From Sphingomonadaceae bacterium (lineage in GTDB: Bacteria; Pseudomonadota; Alphaproteobacteria; Sphingomonadales; Sphingomonadaceae), in NCBI GenBank assembly GCA_016742125.1, contig JACVCM010000077.1:1-14808 (forward strand): a DNA stretch of 14,808 bases. The letters run 5' to 3'. A program made the position numbers and the translations under genes. The notes beneath the pieces are model-generated. The model saw only the letters and a list, made by a program, of their open reading frames with translations. It had not been told where the DNA came from and did not search any database. This document shows, piece by piece, positions 1 to 6,996 of this stretch. The first letter of the stretch is position 1; the number at the start of each line of letters is the position of its first letter.

Positions 1-237
1 GCATACCCTGCTGGTAGCGGTTTACCCCCAGGAAGAGTGAGAAAATTTCCTTTGTCCGGAGGGATGCACGATCCGGACCGCTTTCAAAGCCCCGACGGGA
101 AGAATCCCCCCCCCCCCCCCTGCTGCCGCCCGCCGCCATGCCCAAGAATATCTGCGGTGATCAAACCACCGCCCCGCCGATACTCGCGATGATTGGAAAT
201 AACGCGCTTCTCGCTGTCGTCATTATCTGAGGTCATC
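1..237. other. Left-edge region without recognised gene; hairpin-rich
   Basis: No protein family is recognisable. A frame is open from base 1 to the TGA at 190-192, but its translation is proline and arginine rich and crosses the C run, so it does not look like a protein. Three hairpins follow one another: CTGGTA (11-16) with TACCCCCAG (23-31, two bulged bases), AGGAA (30-34) with TTCCT (47-51), and GTCCGGA (54-60) with TCCGGAC (72-78). The first two overlap by two bases and could not both form fully. A run of 15 C lies at 106-120. This could be a structured leader or small RNA, or just the flank of a gene beyond the left edge. Confidence 0.3.
106..120. repeat. Homopolymer run of 15 C
   Basis: Fifteen uninterrupted C lie on the plus strand (poly-G on the minus strand), inside a region without a recognised gene. 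Runs of this length are prone to slipped-strand length change in the cell and to errors in sequencing, so the exact length is uncertain. Confidence 0.9.
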
Positions 238-270
238 CGAATATTCCTGCCTGTGATGCGGGATTATTCG
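238..270 (-). terminator. Imperfect inverted repeat downstream of pspC-like gene
   Basis: Arms at 238-250 and 258-270 pair over 13 positions with one mismatch and one G-U, around the 7-base loop CTGTGAT. It begins 13 bases past the stop codon of the PspC-domain gene, where a terminator or 3' stabilising hairpin is expected. No U run follows on the minus strand, so intrinsic termination is uncertain. Confidence 0.45.
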
Positions 271-282
271 GGCACATTTAAC

Positions 283-459
283 TCAGTCCAGGATCATCGC
301 AAGCACAATATAAATCAATATTGGCGAGCCAAAGCCCACAAGCGTGGCAACGGTGAAGATCAGGCGAACGATCATTGGATCCATATTCGCCCAATTGGCG
401 AGGCCGGCACACACGCCGAGGATTTTCTTATTCGCTTTGTCGAGAACCAGACGTGACAT
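283..459 (-). CDS. PspC-domain small membrane protein
   Basis: This is a 58 residue protein starting MSRLVLDKANKKILGVCAGL. The N-terminal part matches the PspC domain: basic residues, then KKILGVCAGLANW, then DPMIVRLIF leading into a hydrophobic segment at about residues 32-57. PspC proteins sit in the inner membrane and in well-studied bacteria sense or relay envelope stress. This one is the bare domain, much shorter than E. coli PspC (about 119 residues), so activity as a full stress sensor is only inferred. The ATG at 457-459 is chosen because GGGAG lies just upstream on the minus strand and the domain begins there. It is the last gene of a three-gene minus-strand group, 38 bases after the 41 residue peptide gene. 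No pspA or pspB is in the window. Confidence 0.85.
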   Translation of the reverse strand: MSRLVLDKANKKILGVCAGLANWANMDPMIVRLIFTVATLVGFGSPILIYIVLAMILD

Positions 460-497
460 TACATTAACTCCCAAAATTCGATTATTGATTTCCCGCC

Positions 498-623
498 TCA
501 GGCGACAAGGCCTGTGGCGGGGGCAACGGCAGGCGCTACGCTGATGCCGATGGTGATGAACGCGCAGATAACAGCAGCGAAGGCCGATGCAATCTGGTTG
601 CGTGCGGTCGAGTTCATGGTCAT
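498..623 (-). CDS. Small one-pass membrane peptide (paralogue 1)
   Basis: This 41 residue ORF begins MTMNSTARNQIASAFAAVIC and ends in a PAVAP motif followed by TGLVA. Residues about 11-30 are hydrophobic and could form a single membrane segment or an uncleaved signal. It is a paralogue of the gene immediately upstream (645-764): from RNQIAS onward 26 of 34 residues are identical, and most changes are conservative (I/V, A/V). An AAAGGG sequence lies close upstream of the ATG. A second ATG two codons in (615-617) is an alternative start. It lies 21 bases after its paralogue and 38 bases before the PspC-domain gene, which suggests one transcript. I do not recognise a named family; a role in the envelope is only inferred. 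Confidence 0.65.
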   Translation of the reverse strand: MTMNSTARNQIASAFAAVICAFITIGISVAPAVAPATGLVA

Positions 624-644
624 TTCCCTTTCGAGCTCGTCGGT

Positions 645-764
645 TTATGCGACGAGCGAAGCGACAGGTGCAACGGCAGGAGCAATGCTCATGCCGACAG
701 TGATGAAGGCGCAAACTACGGCTGCAAAAACCGAGGCGATTTGATTACGTGAAGAGAGGGTCAT
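645..764 (-). CDS. Small one-pass membrane peptide (paralogue 2)
   Basis: This 39 residue ORF begins MTLSSRNQIASVFAAVVCAF and ends PAVAP-VASLVA. It is the first gene of the minus-strand group with the 41 residue paralogue and the PspC-domain gene. The start at 762-764 is preceded by AAAGGAAA on the minus strand, a good ribosome site. The longer reading frame back to 839 has no such support and its extra residues do not resemble the paralogue, so I use the short start. The hydrophobic stretch (about residues 9-28) suggests one membrane span. Conservation of the pair at protein level, with substitutions mostly between similar residues, argues that both are real genes. Function unknown. Confidence 0.65.
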   Translation of the reverse strand: MTLSSRNQIASVFAAVVCAFITVGMSIAPAVAPVASLVA

Positions 765-909
765 TTCTATTTCCTTTGCTATTCGCCGGACCATTCCGGC
801 TATGTCACAGTCTTTGCATGCGCCGTGCCAATTTAACAAAATGACAATATATCATAGCTTTAACGGAATCCTGACTAGTCCTTCATCATTGTAACATTTC
901 ATAAAGTGG

Positions 910-928
910 CAAATATTACCAATATTTG
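910..928. promoter_or_regulatory. Dyad in the divergent spacer between the PspC group and recF
   Basis: CAAATATT (910-917) and AATATTTG (921-928) are perfect inverted arms separated by ACC. The dyad lies in the 226-base AT-rich spacer between the divergent small-peptide/PspC group and recF. It has the form of an operator, but no regulator is identified. On the minus strand a TATGAT (-10-like) lies nearer the peptide gene at about 850-855, without a clear -35. On the plus strand TTGACG at 954-959 could be a recF -35, but no good -10 follows. Confidence 0.35.
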
Positions 929-990
929 GGAATCACCTGTGGCCATATTTTGGTTGACGTGATTTGGTGCCGCGTTAGCAGCGGCAAGCT

Positions 991-2046
991 ATGGCCCTGA
1001 CCCGCGTTTCGCTCACCGACTTTCGCAACCATGCCATGCTGACGCTCGAACCTGCCGCGCCGTTCGTTGCATTGCATGGCCCGAACGGGGCAGGCAAAAC
1101 GAACATTCTCGAGGCCATTTCGCTGCTGGTGCCGGGTCGGGGACTTCGGCGGGCGGCTCTTTCTGAAATGGTGAGGACAGGAGGCAACGCTGGTTTTGCT
1201 GTGTCGGCAGAGCTCGGAGAGGTACAGATCGGCACAGGTGTCGAGGCGGGCGCACCCGAACGCCGTAAAGTAAGGATAAATGGCGCCAATGCGACGGCAA
1301 ACAGTCTGGGCGAATGGTTGTCCGTGATCTGGCTGACACCGTCAATGGACCGGCTCTTCGTCGATGGGGCAGGGGGAAGGCGCCGTTTTCTCGATCGTCT
1401 GGTCCTCGCACTCGAACCGAACCATGCGTCTACCAGCAGCCGTTATGAAAAGGCCGTGCAGCAACGCAACCGGTTGTTGTCAGGCGCGGATATGGCCGAC
1501 GACCTGTGGCTCGATGCACTGGAGGCACAGATGGCTGAGAGTGCAGAGGCTATTATCGAAGCCAGGCGCAGGATGCTGGAGGCGCTGATCAATCAACTCG
1601 ACCGTGCGCCGACCGCTCCATTTGCGGTGCCCGACATCAAGATCGATATGGCTGGACCTACATCCGCCGAGGAATTGCGGGCGATTTGGCATAATTCGAG
1701 GAAGCGCGATGCAGCGGCGGGGCGGACATTGACCGGCCCCCATCGCGCTGACCTGATAGTTCACCACCGTGCCAACAGCCAGGCGGCTGAGCGCAGCTCG
1801 ACTGGCGAACAAAAGGCGATGCTGCTATCGCTAATCCTGGCACATGCGGTCCTGGTCACTGCACACCGTGGGGTGCCGCCGATATTGTTGCTCGACGAAG
1901 TTGCAGCTCATCTGGACCCCGCCCGGCGTAACGCCCTTTTCGAGCGGCTTGCGGCAACGGGGGCACAGGTGTGGATGACCGGTACCGAGGCGGCATTGTT
2001 CGACGGGATAGGGTCGACGGCTGAATTGGTTGCGGTAGGAGCCTAG
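991..2046 (+). CDS. recF: RecF, recombination mediator ATPase
   Basis: This is a 351 residue SMC-like ATPase of the RecF family. RecF acts with RecO and RecR to load RecA at gapped DNA during repair and at stalled replication forks. The Walker A motif GPNGAGKT is at residues 30-37, just after the family-typical start ALTRVSLTDFRNH. The ABC-type signature SSTGEQKA is at 269-276 and the Walker B/D-loop ILLLDEVAAHLD at 298-309. Length is normal. The start at 991 is set by the family N-terminus; the ribosome site before it is weak. In many bacteria recF is close to dnaA and dnaN; here it stands between the PspC group and clpA, with neither nearby. It is transcribed towards clpA. Confidence 0.96.
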   Translation: MALTRVSLTDFRNHAMLTLEPAAPFVALHGPNGAGKTNILEAISLLVPGRGLRRAALSEMVRTGGNAGFAVSAELGEVQIGTGVEAGAPERRKVRINGANATANSLGEWLSVIWLTPSMDRLFVDGAGGRRRFLDRLVLALEPNHASTSSRYEKAVQQRNRLLSGADMADDLWLDALEAQMAESAEAIIEARRRMLEALINQLDRAPTAPFAVPDIKIDMAGPTSAEELRAIWHNSRKRDAAAGRTLTGPHRADLIVHHRANSQAAERSSTGEQKAMLLSLILAHAVLVTAHRGVPPILLLDEVAAHLDPARRNALFERLAATGAQVWMTGTEAALFDGIGSTAELVAVGA

Positions 2047-2098
2047 CCATTAATCTTAGCCCGAAACAGCAGTCGCCTAACGGCTTCGTCAGTCGAAA

Positions 2099-2139
2099 GG
2101 TGCTTCTCAGCCGAGCATTGTGCATGGCGGATAAGCACC
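2099..2139. terminator. Possible bidirectional terminator between recF and clpA
   Basis: GGTGCTT (2099-2105) and AAGCACC (2133-2139) are perfect 7-base arms around a 27-base loop in the spacer of the convergent pair. CTTT follows on the plus strand and TTTCG on the minus strand. The large loop and short T runs make it a weak candidate. Confidence 0.35.
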
Positions 2140-2210
2140 CTTTGACTTCCAACGGCATTGGTCGCACTGATGAATCAGGGCTACGGTAATATATCTGGCA
2201 CTTGGCTCAA

Positions 2211-4556
2211 CTATTCGGCCTTACCCGCCCTATCCTTGGCTTTTTTCTTTGACGGCTTTGTCTTGCCGGCCTTCGGCGGGGCAGGGGTAATTTCGAAGGC
2301 GGGCGCGCCGTCCTTCATATGCACCGCAACCTCACCGCCATGCACCAGCTTGCCGAACAGCAACTCCTCGGCGAGCGGCTGCTTGATCTTCTCCTGAATG
2401 AGGCGGCCCATCGGGCGCGCACCGTATAGCTTGTCATAACCGCGCTCGGTGAGCCAACTACGCGCCTCGTCATCGAGCTTGATATGCACATTCTGGTCGG
2501 CGAGCTGCAGTTCGAGTTGCAGGATGAACTTGTCCACCACCCGCGCGACAACGTCGGTCGGCAGATAGCCAAATGGCACCTGCGCATCGAGACGGTTGCG
2601 GAATTCAGGTGCGAACAGCTTCTTGACCGCTTCGTCGCCAGCATCTTCCTTGCTGATATTATTGCCGAAGCCGATACCTTCTTTCGCCATGTCGCTGGCA
2701 CCCGCATTTGTAGTCATGATCAGGATGACATTGCGAAAATCCACCGTCTTGCCGTGATGATCGGTCAGACGGCCATTATCCATCACCTGTAGCAGGATGT
2801 TGAAAAGGTCAGGGTGCGCCTTTTCAATTTCGTCAAGGAGCAACACGCAATGCGGGTTCTGATCGACCGCATCGGTCAGGAGGCCGCCCTGGTCGAAGCC
2901 GACATAACCCGGAGGTGCGCCGATGAGGCGGCTGACCGAGTGACGCTCCATATATTCGGACATGTCGAAGCGCTTGAGCGGAATGCCCATGATCGAGGCG
3001 AGCTGGCGCGCGACCTCGGTCTTGCCGACCCCGGTGGGGCCACTGAACAGGTAGTTGCCGATGGGTTTGTCGCCATCGCGCAGGCCAGCGCGGCTAAGCT
3101 TGATGGCGCTTGCCAACACCTCGATCGCCTTGTCCTGTCCAAAGACAACGCGTTTCAGATCGGCTTCCAGATTACCCAGCGCGGTCTTGTCGTCCATCGA
3201 TACATTTTTGGGCGGAATGCGCGCGATGGTAGCAATAACCGCCTCAATCTCGCGTGCGGTGATCAGTTTGCGGCGCTTGGAGGGCGACACCAGCATCTGC
3301 ATCGCGCCGACTTCGTCGATCACGTCGATCGCCTTGTCGGGCAGTTTGCGATCATTGATGTAGCGTGCCGACAGCTCGACCGCTGCTTTCAATGCATCGG
3401 GTGTATATTTGACCTTGTGATGGTCCTCGAACGCGCTGCGCAGACCCGCAAGAATTTTGATGGTGTCCTCTACGGTCGGCTCGTTGACATCAATCTTCTG
3501 GAACCGACGCAGCAGGGCGCGGTCTTTTTCGAAATGGTTGCGGAATTCCTTGTACGTGGTCGAACCGATGCAGCGGATCGTGCCACCTGACAAAGCCGGC
3601 TTGAGCAGGTTCGACGCATCCATGGCACCGCCGCTCGTTGCCCCAGCACCGATGACCGTATGGATCTCGTCGATGAACAGGATCGCATCAGGAAGCTTTT
3701 CGAGCTCTGTCACGACCGCCTTCAACCTTTCCTCGAAATCGCCGCGATAACGGGTGCCTGCAAGCAGCGCCCCCATGTCCAGCGAATAGATCACGGCCGG
3801 CAGTAGCACTTCGGGCACCTGCTTTTCGACAATGCGCCGCGCGAGGCCTTCCGCAATCGCAGTCTTACCGACCCCGGGTTCGCCAACGTAGAGCGGATTG
3901 TTTTTGGAGCGGCGGCAAAGAATCTGGACTGTACGATCAACCTCTGCACTGCGCCCGATCAGCGGGTCGATACGGCCCGATTTCGCCTTTTCATTGAGAT
4001 TGACGGTGAACTGCTCAAGCGCGCCCTCCTTTTTGTCTTTCTTGCCCTTGGCGTCCTCGCTCTCTTCCTCCTTGGGCTGCTCGCTACCCGTGACCTGACG
4101 CGGTTCGGCGAGCTTGCCGTCTTTTCCGATGCCGTGACTGATGTAGCTGACTGCGTCGAGTCGGCTCATATCCTGTTGCTGGAGGAAATAGACGGCGTAA
4201 CTTTCCCGTTCGGAAAATAGCGCTACCAGCACGTTCGCGCCGGTCACGACGTCCTTGCCTGATGATTGCACATGCAGGATCGCACGTTGCACAACCCGCT
4301 GGAACCCACTGGTGGGTGAGGGATCGACCTTGCCCTCGACACGCAGGCTCTCAAGCTCGGTATCGAGGTAGGTAATGACGACATCTGACAGTTCGCCAAG
4401 ATCGACCCCGCATGCCTGCATGACCTTGGCGGCATCGGCATCGTCGATGAGCGCAAGCAGCAGATGTTCTAGCGTCGCATATTCATGTGCCCTGTCGCCT
4501 GCATGCTTCAGCGCATTATGGAGCGTGGCTTCCAGCGATTCCGCAAATGATGGCAT
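2211..4556 (-). CDS. clpA: ClpA, AAA+ unfoldase subunit of ClpAP protease
   Basis: This 781 residue protein has the full ClpA architecture. The Clp N-domain covers about 1-145 and is followed by a charged linker (KEEESEDAKGKKDKKEG, 162-178). AAA module 1 has Walker A GEPGVGKT (225-232) and Walker B ILFIDE (292-297). Module 2 has Walker A GPTGVGKT (506-513), Walker B VLLLDE (571-576), sensor 1 MTTNAG (614-619) and sensor 2 GARP (712-715). The ClpP-docking loop IGF is at 628-630, which identifies ClpA rather than ClpB. ClpA unfolds substrates and feeds them to ClpP, with N-degron substrates delivered by ClpS. The C-terminus carries an unusual lysine-rich tail (about 759-781). No clpS lies beside it in this window. 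AAGGAA stands about ten bases before the ATG. Confidence 0.96.
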   Translation of the reverse strand: MPSFAESLEATLHNALKHAGDRAHEYATLEHLLLALIDDADAAKVMQACGVDLGELSDVVITYLDTELESLRVEGKVDPSPTSGFQRVVQRAILHVQSSGKDVVTGANVLVALFSERESYAVYFLQQQDMSRLDAVSYISHGIGKDGKLAEPRQVTGSEQPKEEESEDAKGKKDKKEGALEQFTVNLNEKAKSGRIDPLIGRSAEVDRTVQILCRRSKNNPLYVGEPGVGKTAIAEGLARRIVEKQVPEVLLPAVIYSLDMGALLAGTRYRGDFEERLKAVVTELEKLPDAILFIDEIHTVIGAGATSGGAMDASNLLKPALSGGTIRCIGSTTYKEFRNHFEKDRALLRRFQKIDVNEPTVEDTIKILAGLRSAFEDHHKVKYTPDALKAAVELSARYINDRKLPDKAIDVIDEVGAMQMLVSPSKRRKLITAREIEAVIATIARIPPKNVSMDDKTALGNLEADLKRVVFGQDKAIEVLASAIKLSRAGLRDGDKPIGNYLFSGPTGVGKTEVARQLASIMGIPLKRFDMSEYMERHSVSRLIGAPPGYVGFDQGGLLTDAVDQNPHCVLLLDEIEKAHPDLFNILLQVMDNGRLTDHHGKTVDFRNVILIMTTNAGASDMAKEGIGFGNNISKEDAGDEAVKKLFAPEFRNRLDAQVPFGYLPTDVVARVVDKFILQLELQLADQNVHIKLDDEARSWLTERGYDKLYGARPMGRLIQEKIKQPLAEELLFGKLVHGGEVAVHMKDGAPAFEITPAPPKAGKTKPSKKKAKDRAGKAE

Positions 4557-4598
4557 GAAGTGAGTTCCTTAATATTGGGTCGCCGGTTGAGATATCAT

Positions 4599-4628
4599 AT
4601 ATATCGCGCCGCCCCGGGTCGCTTTCAA
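4599..4628 (-). promoter_or_regulatory. Possible clpA promoter
   Basis: On the minus strand TTGAAA (4623-4628) is followed after 17-18 bases by an AT-rich block, GATATA or ATATAT (4599-4605), about 43 bases before the clpA ATG. It could be read by the main sigma factor. TTGAAA with an AT-rich -10 is also partly like heat-shock sigma-32 promoters, which would suit clpA. The sequence does not decide between them. Confidence 0.35.
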
Positions 4629-4687
4629 CAGCCGTGCGACGAAAAACGGATTAAGCGCCGATTTTGTTAGCAAAGGGTAAGCGTGTT

Positions 4688-4885
4688 TCACTTTTTGAAC
4701 AGTGCATCGGCGACGCTGCGATGGCGGTTGGCAAACGCAATCTTATCCTCGCACCGGACGATTTCAGATTTCAGCGTCGCAATACGTTCCTCGAGCTCGG
4801 CCACAGATAAAGGATCGAGATCCTGCCTGACCAGATTGGCCAGCGGATCGTCGCGGCGGAGCGGCAAATTGTCGTCGCTGTCCAT
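4688..4885 (-). CDS. DUF1192 family small coiled-coil protein
   Basis: This 65 residue protein fits the DUF1192 family of alphaproteobacteria. It has an acidic start (MDSDDNLPLRRDDPLANLV), then DLDPLSVAELEERIATLKSE, which should form a short coiled coil at about 28-48, and ends in ADALFKK. Function is unknown. It lies divergent to the quinone oxidoreductase gene, an arrangement I recall for this family in other alphaproteobacteria but cannot check here. It points the same way as clpA, with a 131-base gap that holds its own promoter-like sequence, so the two are probably separate transcripts. The ribosome site is poor, and a promoter-like element close to the ATG suggests a very short leader. 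Confidence 0.8.
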   Translation of the reverse strand: MDSDDNLPLRRDDPLANLVRQDLDPLSVAELEERIATLKSEIVRCEDKIAFANRHRSVADALFKK

Positions 4886-4892
4886 AGCCTAT

Positions 4893-4919
4893 ATTTTACC
4901 GCAGCGTGCTTGCTGTCAA
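4893..4919 (-). promoter_or_regulatory. Promoter for DUF1192 gene, possibly leaderless
   Basis: A perfect -35 TTGACA reads on the minus strand at 4914-4919. TAAAAT (4893-4898) follows with a 15-base spacer, or AAATAT (4891-4896) with 17. Either -10 would put the transcript start at or within a few bases of the ATG at 4885. That fits the weak ribosome site of the gene. Confidence 0.4.
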
Positions 4920-4963
4920 TATCAAGCTTGCGTAAAAGGCGCGCCGTCGAAGGGGGACAGACG

Positions 4964-5962
4964 ATGGCCGACTTGCCGGAAATGATGACAGCGATCGAGA
5001 TTTCCACGCCAGGCGGACCAGAGGTTCTGAAAACTTGCCGACGCCCGGTGCCAAAACCAGGGGCAGGTGAAGTTCTCCTCAGGGTCGCTTATGCGGGGGT
5101 CAACCGCCCGGATGTTGTGCAGCGGAAAGGATTATATCCACCCCCGCCGGGCGCCAGCGACCTTCCGGGGCTTGAGGTGTCGGGGACGGTCGTTACCGTC
5201 GGTGAAGGCGTTAACACGGGCGAAATCGGCAGCCGTCTGTGCGCGCTGGTTTCGGGTGGCGGCTATGCAGAATATTGCGTTGCACCGTTCGACCAGTGTT
5301 TTCCGGTCCCTGCCGCCTTGACCATGGCAGAGGCAGCAGCCCTGCCGGAAACACTGATGACCGTCTGGCATAATGTATTTGAGCGCGGCTATGCCTGTGA
5401 CGGCGAAACCATCCTTGTTCACGGCGGGACGAGCGGTATTTGCACAATGGCCATCAAGCTCTGTAAGCTGTTCGGGCTGACGGTTGTCGTAACGTGCGGA
5501 TCGGAAGAAAAATGCAATGCTGCGCTAACTCTTGGTGCCGACCATGCGATCAATTACAAAGCCAACGACTTTGTGGAGGAGGTGAAGACCCTCACCGGCG
5601 GGCAGGGGGTGCACATCGTACTCGACATGGTTGCCGGCAGCTATGTCGCCCGCAATTTGCAATGTCTGCGCGAAGACGGTCGCCACATCACGATAGCGGT
5701 GCAGGGCGGGATGATGGCCGAAATCAACATGGCGCAGGTCATGATGCGCCGCCTGACGCTTACCGGTTCGACGCTGCGTGCACGGACCGCCGCGTTCAAG
5801 GCGCTGCTGACACAAGAGATTTACGCAAATGTCTGGCCGATGGTTGCAGAGGGCGCGCTGCGCCCCGAAATGGACCGGACCTTTCGCTTGGCAGAAGCCG
5901 CCGCCGCACATGCCCATATGGAGTCGGGCGAGCATGTTGGAAAGATCGTGCTGGAGGTGTGA
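4964..5962 (+). CDS. NAD(P)H:quinone oxidoreductase, PIG3-type, zinc-independent MDR family
   Basis: This 332 residue enzyme belongs to the medium-chain dehydrogenase/reductase superfamily. The PIG3/quinone oxidoreductase branch reduces quinones with NADPH. The N-terminal catalytic part carries VNRPDVVQRKGLYPPPPGAS (46-65) and GLEVSGTVVTVGEG (69-82). The cofactor fold has HGGTSGIC at 153-160, and GADHAINY is at 191-198. No structural zinc cysteine cluster is seen. The position that is usually the last glycine of the nucleotide motif (HGGTSGIG) is Cys160 here. I chose ATG 4964 because AGGGGG (4951-4956) lies seven bases before it; a frame open back to 4910 has no support, and Met8 (4985) is a further alternative. 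It is divergent to DUF1192 and converges on the hydrolase with only three bases between stop codons. Confidence 0.9.
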   Translation: MADLPEMMTAIEISTPGGPEVLKTCRRPVPKPGAGEVLLRVAYAGVNRPDVVQRKGLYPPPPGASDLPGLEVSGTVVTVGEGVNTGEIGSRLCALVSGGGYAEYCVAPFDQCFPVPAALTMAEAAALPETLMTVWHNVFERGYACDGETILVHGGTSGICTMAIKLCKLFGLTVVVTCGSEEKCNAALTLGADHAINYKANDFVEEVKTLTGGQGVHIVLDMVAGSYVARNLQCLREDGRHITIAVQGGMMAEINMAQVMMRRLTLTGSTLRARTAAFKALLTQEIYANVWPMVAEGALRPEMDRTFRLAEAAAAHAHMESGEHVGKIVLEV

Positions 5963-5965
5963 GCT

Positions 5966-6940
5966 TCAGGGCACCGGTACCGGTGTTGCAGGCACAGTGT
6001 TAAGCCAGGTTCTCACGTCCGCCGCGCTTTTCTCCGGCACCTCCTCCATCGGAATGTGGCCGACGCCGCTGTAAACAATCAGCTTTGAACCGGGGATTGC
6101 GTCGGCAAACCAGCGCCCCGAGCGGACGGGGATCAGATTGTCTTCTTCGCCCCACATTATCAGTGTCGGTACCTCGATGGCCGCCAGCATCTCCTTGCTG
6201 GCGGGTCGGTTATTATGGGGTAGCGAGAAGCGCTTCATCGTCGCCTCACGATTGCCCGGATAGCGGTTGAGTTCCCAATATCGGTCGACGAGCGCACCGT
6301 CGATCTTCGATTTGACGCTCATCGAAGTCCGGATGCTCGATTCGAACATGCTGCGCGGGGCAATGAAGCGGGCTGCTTCACGCACTACGGGCATTCGCAT
6401 CATCCGAAAGCCGATAGGAGTTTTGCGTGCCTGCCATTGCGGCGCTCCCCCCGCATCGACCAGAAGCAGCGCTGCGGTCTTGTCAGGATGCTTTAACGCA
6501 AACATCCACGATACTCCGCCACCCATCGAATTGCCGCCGATTACAGCCTTTTTGATGTCCAGCTTGGTCATCAGCCGGTTCACGACATCTACGAATACCG
6601 GATAGTCGTACACCCCGCCTGGATGGCTGCCAGTAAGGCCGTGGCCCGGCAAATCTAGGGTGATGATGCGGTAATCGTCGCCTAGCAGCCTTACCCACGG
6701 CTCCCAGGTATGCAGCGAGGCATTGGAGCCGTGGATCAAAACGATGGGCCGTCCGTCGCGCTTGCCTTGATCCCGATAATGTACGTTCAGGCCGGTTTGT
6801 AACTCAACGAACCGGGACGCGCCGCCGCCATATTTCGCCTTCATGGCGGCAGCATCGGTATCCGGCGCATAACCCCAGATGAAGACGCCTGCGACCAGTA
6901 ACAGCAGAATCCCGGCGAGCCATTTCAAAATGCGCTTCAT
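5966..6940 (-). CDS. Membrane-anchored alpha/beta hydrolase
   Basis: This 324 residue protein starts with a basic stretch and a hydrophobic helix (about 4-24, KRILKWLAGILLLLVAGVF), so it is probably anchored in the inner membrane with the enzyme outside the cytoplasm. The fold shows the oxyanion segment LIHGSNAS (68-75), DLPGHG (96-101), the nucleophile elbow GNSMGG with Ser138, a likely acid Asp267 (GEEDNLIP) and His295 (GVGHIPM). The substrate is unknown; esterase, lipase-like or haloalkane-dehalogenase-like activities are all possible. ATG 6940 is chosen because GAGGGAG lies just upstream. The last codons (TPVPVP) are built on a 14-bp palindrome at 5972-5985, CACCGGTACCGGTG, just past the convergent oxidoreductase gene, which might act as a hairpin for that transcript. 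Confidence 0.88.
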   Translation of the reverse strand: MKRILKWLAGILLLLVAGVFIWGYAPDTDAAAMKAKYGGGASRFVELQTGLNVHYRDQGKRDGRPIVLIHGSNASLHTWEPWVRLLGDDYRIITLDLPGHGLTGSHPGGVYDYPVFVDVVNRLMTKLDIKKAVIGGNSMGGGVSWMFALKHPDKTAALLLVDAGGAPQWQARKTPIGFRMMRMPVVREAARFIAPRSMFESSIRTSMSVKSKIDGALVDRYWELNRYPGNREATMKRFSLPHNNRPASKEMLAAIEVPTLIMWGEEDNLIPVRSGRWFADAIPGSKLIVYSGVGHIPMEEVPEKSAADVRTWLNTVPATPVPVP

Positions 6941-6996
6941 GTTTTGCTCCCTCTCGCGGGTTGAAATGCGGTATTTGCTGGCGTAGCGCAAGTGAC

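Noticed and set aside
63..76. Exact 14-base match between 63-76 and 9258-9271 (GATGCACGATCCGG)
   Set aside because: A 14-base match is expected about once by chance in a window of this size, and the flanks do not match.
283..714. Long 143-codon version of the PspC-domain frame
   Set aside because: The extra 85 residues overlap the paralogous peptide genes in another frame and are His/Arg/Cys-rich; a good ribosome site supports the 58 residue start at 459.
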